The position numbers and the translations under genes are program-made. The notes under the pieces were generated by a model. It searched no databases and was not told the DNA's origin. It worked only from the letters and a program-made list of their open reading frames with translations. A DNA stretch of 5,341 bases, taken from NCBI GenBank assembly GCA_013139905.1, contig WSZW01000170.1, positions 1 through 5,341 on the forward strand, written 5' to 3'. Positions within the stretch are counted from its first letter, which is position 1. Every line of letters starts with the position of its first letter. The DNA is from an archaeon (GTDB taxonomy: Archaea; EX4484-52; B79-G9). Of the stretch, positions 3,724 to 5,341 are shown one piece after another.

Positions 3724-5341
3724 TTAGGAGACAATATGAGATGTCATCACTCCCAAATTTCCAGCTCGATCGGCGTCCAATTTTTGAAACAAAAAATTTC
3801 TCTTTACCGAATATATTGATATGTGTAAATCAACGTCGACAATTGATCTTTCAATTCGAAGAGTCATGGTTCCCTTGTTTAAATTGTCTTTTGCAAATCG
3901 AGGTTGTTTGTGATTGTTCAGACATAGTATGATGAATGGTGATTCGCAAAATTTCTCCAACGAACAAGCGTATCTAGTCGTTCCGACAAATTCCATGTGA
4001 AATTTCAAGTACGTGGCATAGAGTTCGTTAGCATGTTCAGAGAGTAGAGTCAAGTCGACGCCAGCAGCAGTTCCGCCTTGTTGAGAGTATGTCAACGTTA
4101 CCCTGGAAAGAGTGGAAAAAAATTGGTCAGACAGCATGTATGGCCAAGAAGAGCGTGTCATTTCCGAAAGTAACGGAACAACATTCGAATTCATTTCCAT
4201 ATTTTCTAAACAAACTATTACGTATGCACTAGAGTCGCTATTTTGTTCCCTAGACAGAGTGAAATCTACTACATTCTGACCGGTCAACATTAAACTTTGA
4301 CCTACTAATTCTGGAACAATACGATCATTGTCCATAAATATGGTTTTATCATTCTCGTCGATATTAATGACTTTTGTCAAAATTGTCTGTTCAATGTGTA
4401 AGGGCAACAAAACCGTAACGACATTGCTGACCAGAGAGTTGGGCACGACGGTAAATTGCGAATCTCGAAATGCGGCAAAAGCTGCATAGTTTACGGCCAA
4501 ATCGGTGATTTCTAAATCGTCGAAGTAGAACGTCTCGCACGGTCGTCGCAAACTGAACGTGATGGCCAATTTTCCCATCGACGGTCTGTATTGAAGTCCA
4601 GATTCCAGGTCGCTTTCTAGTAGCAATATTATGGGTATTTTTACTTTCAAACGTATAAGAGCGTCGGCATTATAGTTTGCGTCCACACGTCGAGCCGGTC
4701 GTTGCTCGTTCAATACGAGCATGTTGCCATAGTCGACAAAATTGTCCGAACCACTGTAGGCGGCTCGCAAGTAGGCAACAGAGCGCGCATTCAAGCCCAT
4801 TAGTAGACCCAATCGAAATAAATGCGCAAAATTGGCCTGATCGAAAACGACATTGTGATCGTTAATTGATATGGTTCGCAGGTCGAAAATCGACATGTAA
4901 CCTCCATTTCTCCACTTGAAATTGTCGAGAAAATTATCCAACTCAGAATTGCCATCGTTCAGATACGGGCTGGGAAATGTCACTTCAAATTCAATCATAC
5001 TGCGATGCATGTCAATCCATCGACGAGAATTTTCTTCAAATATAAAATTCAAAGTAGCCTTTTGCGTACTGCCGTCTACGGATAAATTGTTTATGCTACT
5101 ATTTCGTAAATGACCCAGACTCTCGACCGGATAGTCGGTAGGAGATTGTGTGAAAGATTCATAATCAAAATCTTTCTCCAAAACAGACAAACGACTAGTT
5201 TCCAAATTGTCTCCAACGGCATCGGTATGCGTACTCTGTACGGTACGTGCCAATCGTTCCTTGTCGGCAATGGCCGCATTTTCCAAAAGTTTAGAAATTT
5301 GTGCATCATCACCATCAATGCCGGCAATATTGTCGGCCGGT
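3724..5341 (-). CDS. Putative double jelly-roll major capsid protein, 5' end outside the window
   Basis: At least 538 codons, open to the right edge. No ATG occurs in the first 110 or so codons, so the start lies beyond base 5341; the TTG at 5286-5284 should not be taken as a start. The visible N-terminal part (PADNIAGIDGDDAQISKLL onward, about 85 residues) is polar and probably flexible or processed. From there the pattern fits the capsid proteins of Polinton, adintovirus and related elements: NSRRWIDMHRSMIEFEVTF resembles their first strand pair (a 'YIDL...L.v.l' type motif); NVVFDQANFAHLFRLGLLMG is followed by a long loop with NMLVLNEQRPARR; FYFDDLEITDLAVNYAAF ends the first barrel; a second strand-rich half closes with GTMTLRIE and DVDLHISIYSV. 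The adjacent adenain-like protease supports a virion role. The assignment is by pattern; a minor capsid protein is the main alternative. Confidence 0.65.
   Translation of the reverse strand, partial: PADNIAGIDGDDAQISKLLENAAIADKERLARTVQSTHTDAVGDNLETSRLSVLEKDFDYESFTQSPTDYPVESLGHLRNSSINNLSVDGSTQKATLNFIFEENSRRWIDMHRSMIEFEVTFPSPYLNDGNSELDNFLDNFKWRNGGYMSIFDLRTISINDHNVVFDQANFAHLFRLGLLMGLNARSVAYLRAAYSGSDNFVDYGNMLVLNEQRPARRVDANYNADALIRLKVKIPIILLLESDLESGLQYRPSMGKLAITFSLRRPCETFYFDDLEITDLAVNYAAFAAFRDSQFTVVPNSLVSNVVTVLLPLHIEQTILTKVINIDENDKTIFMDNDRIVPELVGQSLMLTGQNVVDFTLSREQNSDSSAYVIVCLENMEMNSNVVPLLSEMTRSSWPYMLSDQFFSTLSRVTLTYSQQGGTAAGVDLTLLSEHANELYATYLKFHMEFVGTTRYACSLEKFCESPFIILCLNNHKQPRFAKDNLNKGTMTLRIERSIVDVDLHISIYSVKRNFLFQKLDADRAGNLGVMTSHIVS

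Noticed and set aside
3940..4100. QQGG-T in the capsid protein as an adenain cleavage site
   Set aside because: It loosely fits the relaxed adenain consensus, but lies inside the second half of the predicted barrel where cleavage would destroy the fold; such short motifs occur by chance.
5091..5327. Alternative minus-strand ORF starting MPALMVMM with an ATG at 5327
   Set aside because: It overlaps the capsid gene in another frame, has no protein-like pattern, and the capsid frame is open to the window edge with better sequence.

Overview
The window looks like part of a eukaryotic double-stranded DNA virus or virus-like element of the adenovirus / Polinton-Maverick / adintovirus kind. The best evidence is a clear adenain-type cysteine protease on the minus strand (His63-Trp, Asp78 in FFDSFG, Gln118, Cys125 in SVCGIYCL). 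It lies directly downstream of a long capsid-like ORF that reads as a double jelly-roll major capsid protein and runs off the right edge. Eukaryotic expression is suggested by AATAAA signals at the 3' ends of both convergent gene blocks, a good-looking short intron at 74-167, many pyrimidine-tract/AG acceptor-like sites, and the absence of Shine-Dalgarno-type spacing. An invertebrate host is a guess; nothing here fixes the host.

Layout. Bases 1-73 hold an AT-rich leader ending in a consensus splice donor. Bases 169-2975, plus strand, hold an AT-rich accessory block. It begins with one 305-aa protein (disordered, acidic, glutamine-rich N-terminus), followed by six short ORFs of roughly 40-125 codons, each sitting just behind a T-rich tract ending in AG. 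No family is certain for any of these. One (1934-2290) has a helix pattern resembling a death-effector domain (DED). Bases 2976-3072 are the convergent 3' region, with a poly(A) signal for each strand and a minus-strand splice-donor consensus. Bases 3073-3717 (minus) are the protease. Bases 3724-5341 (minus, 5' end outside the window) are the putative major capsid protein, six bases upstream of the protease start.

How the parts may work together (inference). The minus strand is a late morphogenesis unit in the capsid-then-protease order of the adenovirus hexon/protease region. The plus strand looks like an accessory unit expressed by alternative splicing, reminiscent in layout of the adenovirus E3/E4 regions: a shared leader and a string of small ORFs, each with its own 3' splice site. 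In six of six cases the acceptor falls exactly on a codon boundary of the downstream ORF, and several ORFs look coding upstream of their first ATG. They may therefore be spliced exons rather than free-standing genes. A simple single-chain exon model does not work for all of them, because the ORFs at 1806 and 2330 lack a usable donor near their ends. I found no polymerase, integrase, packaging ATPase, tRNA or terminal repeat in this window.
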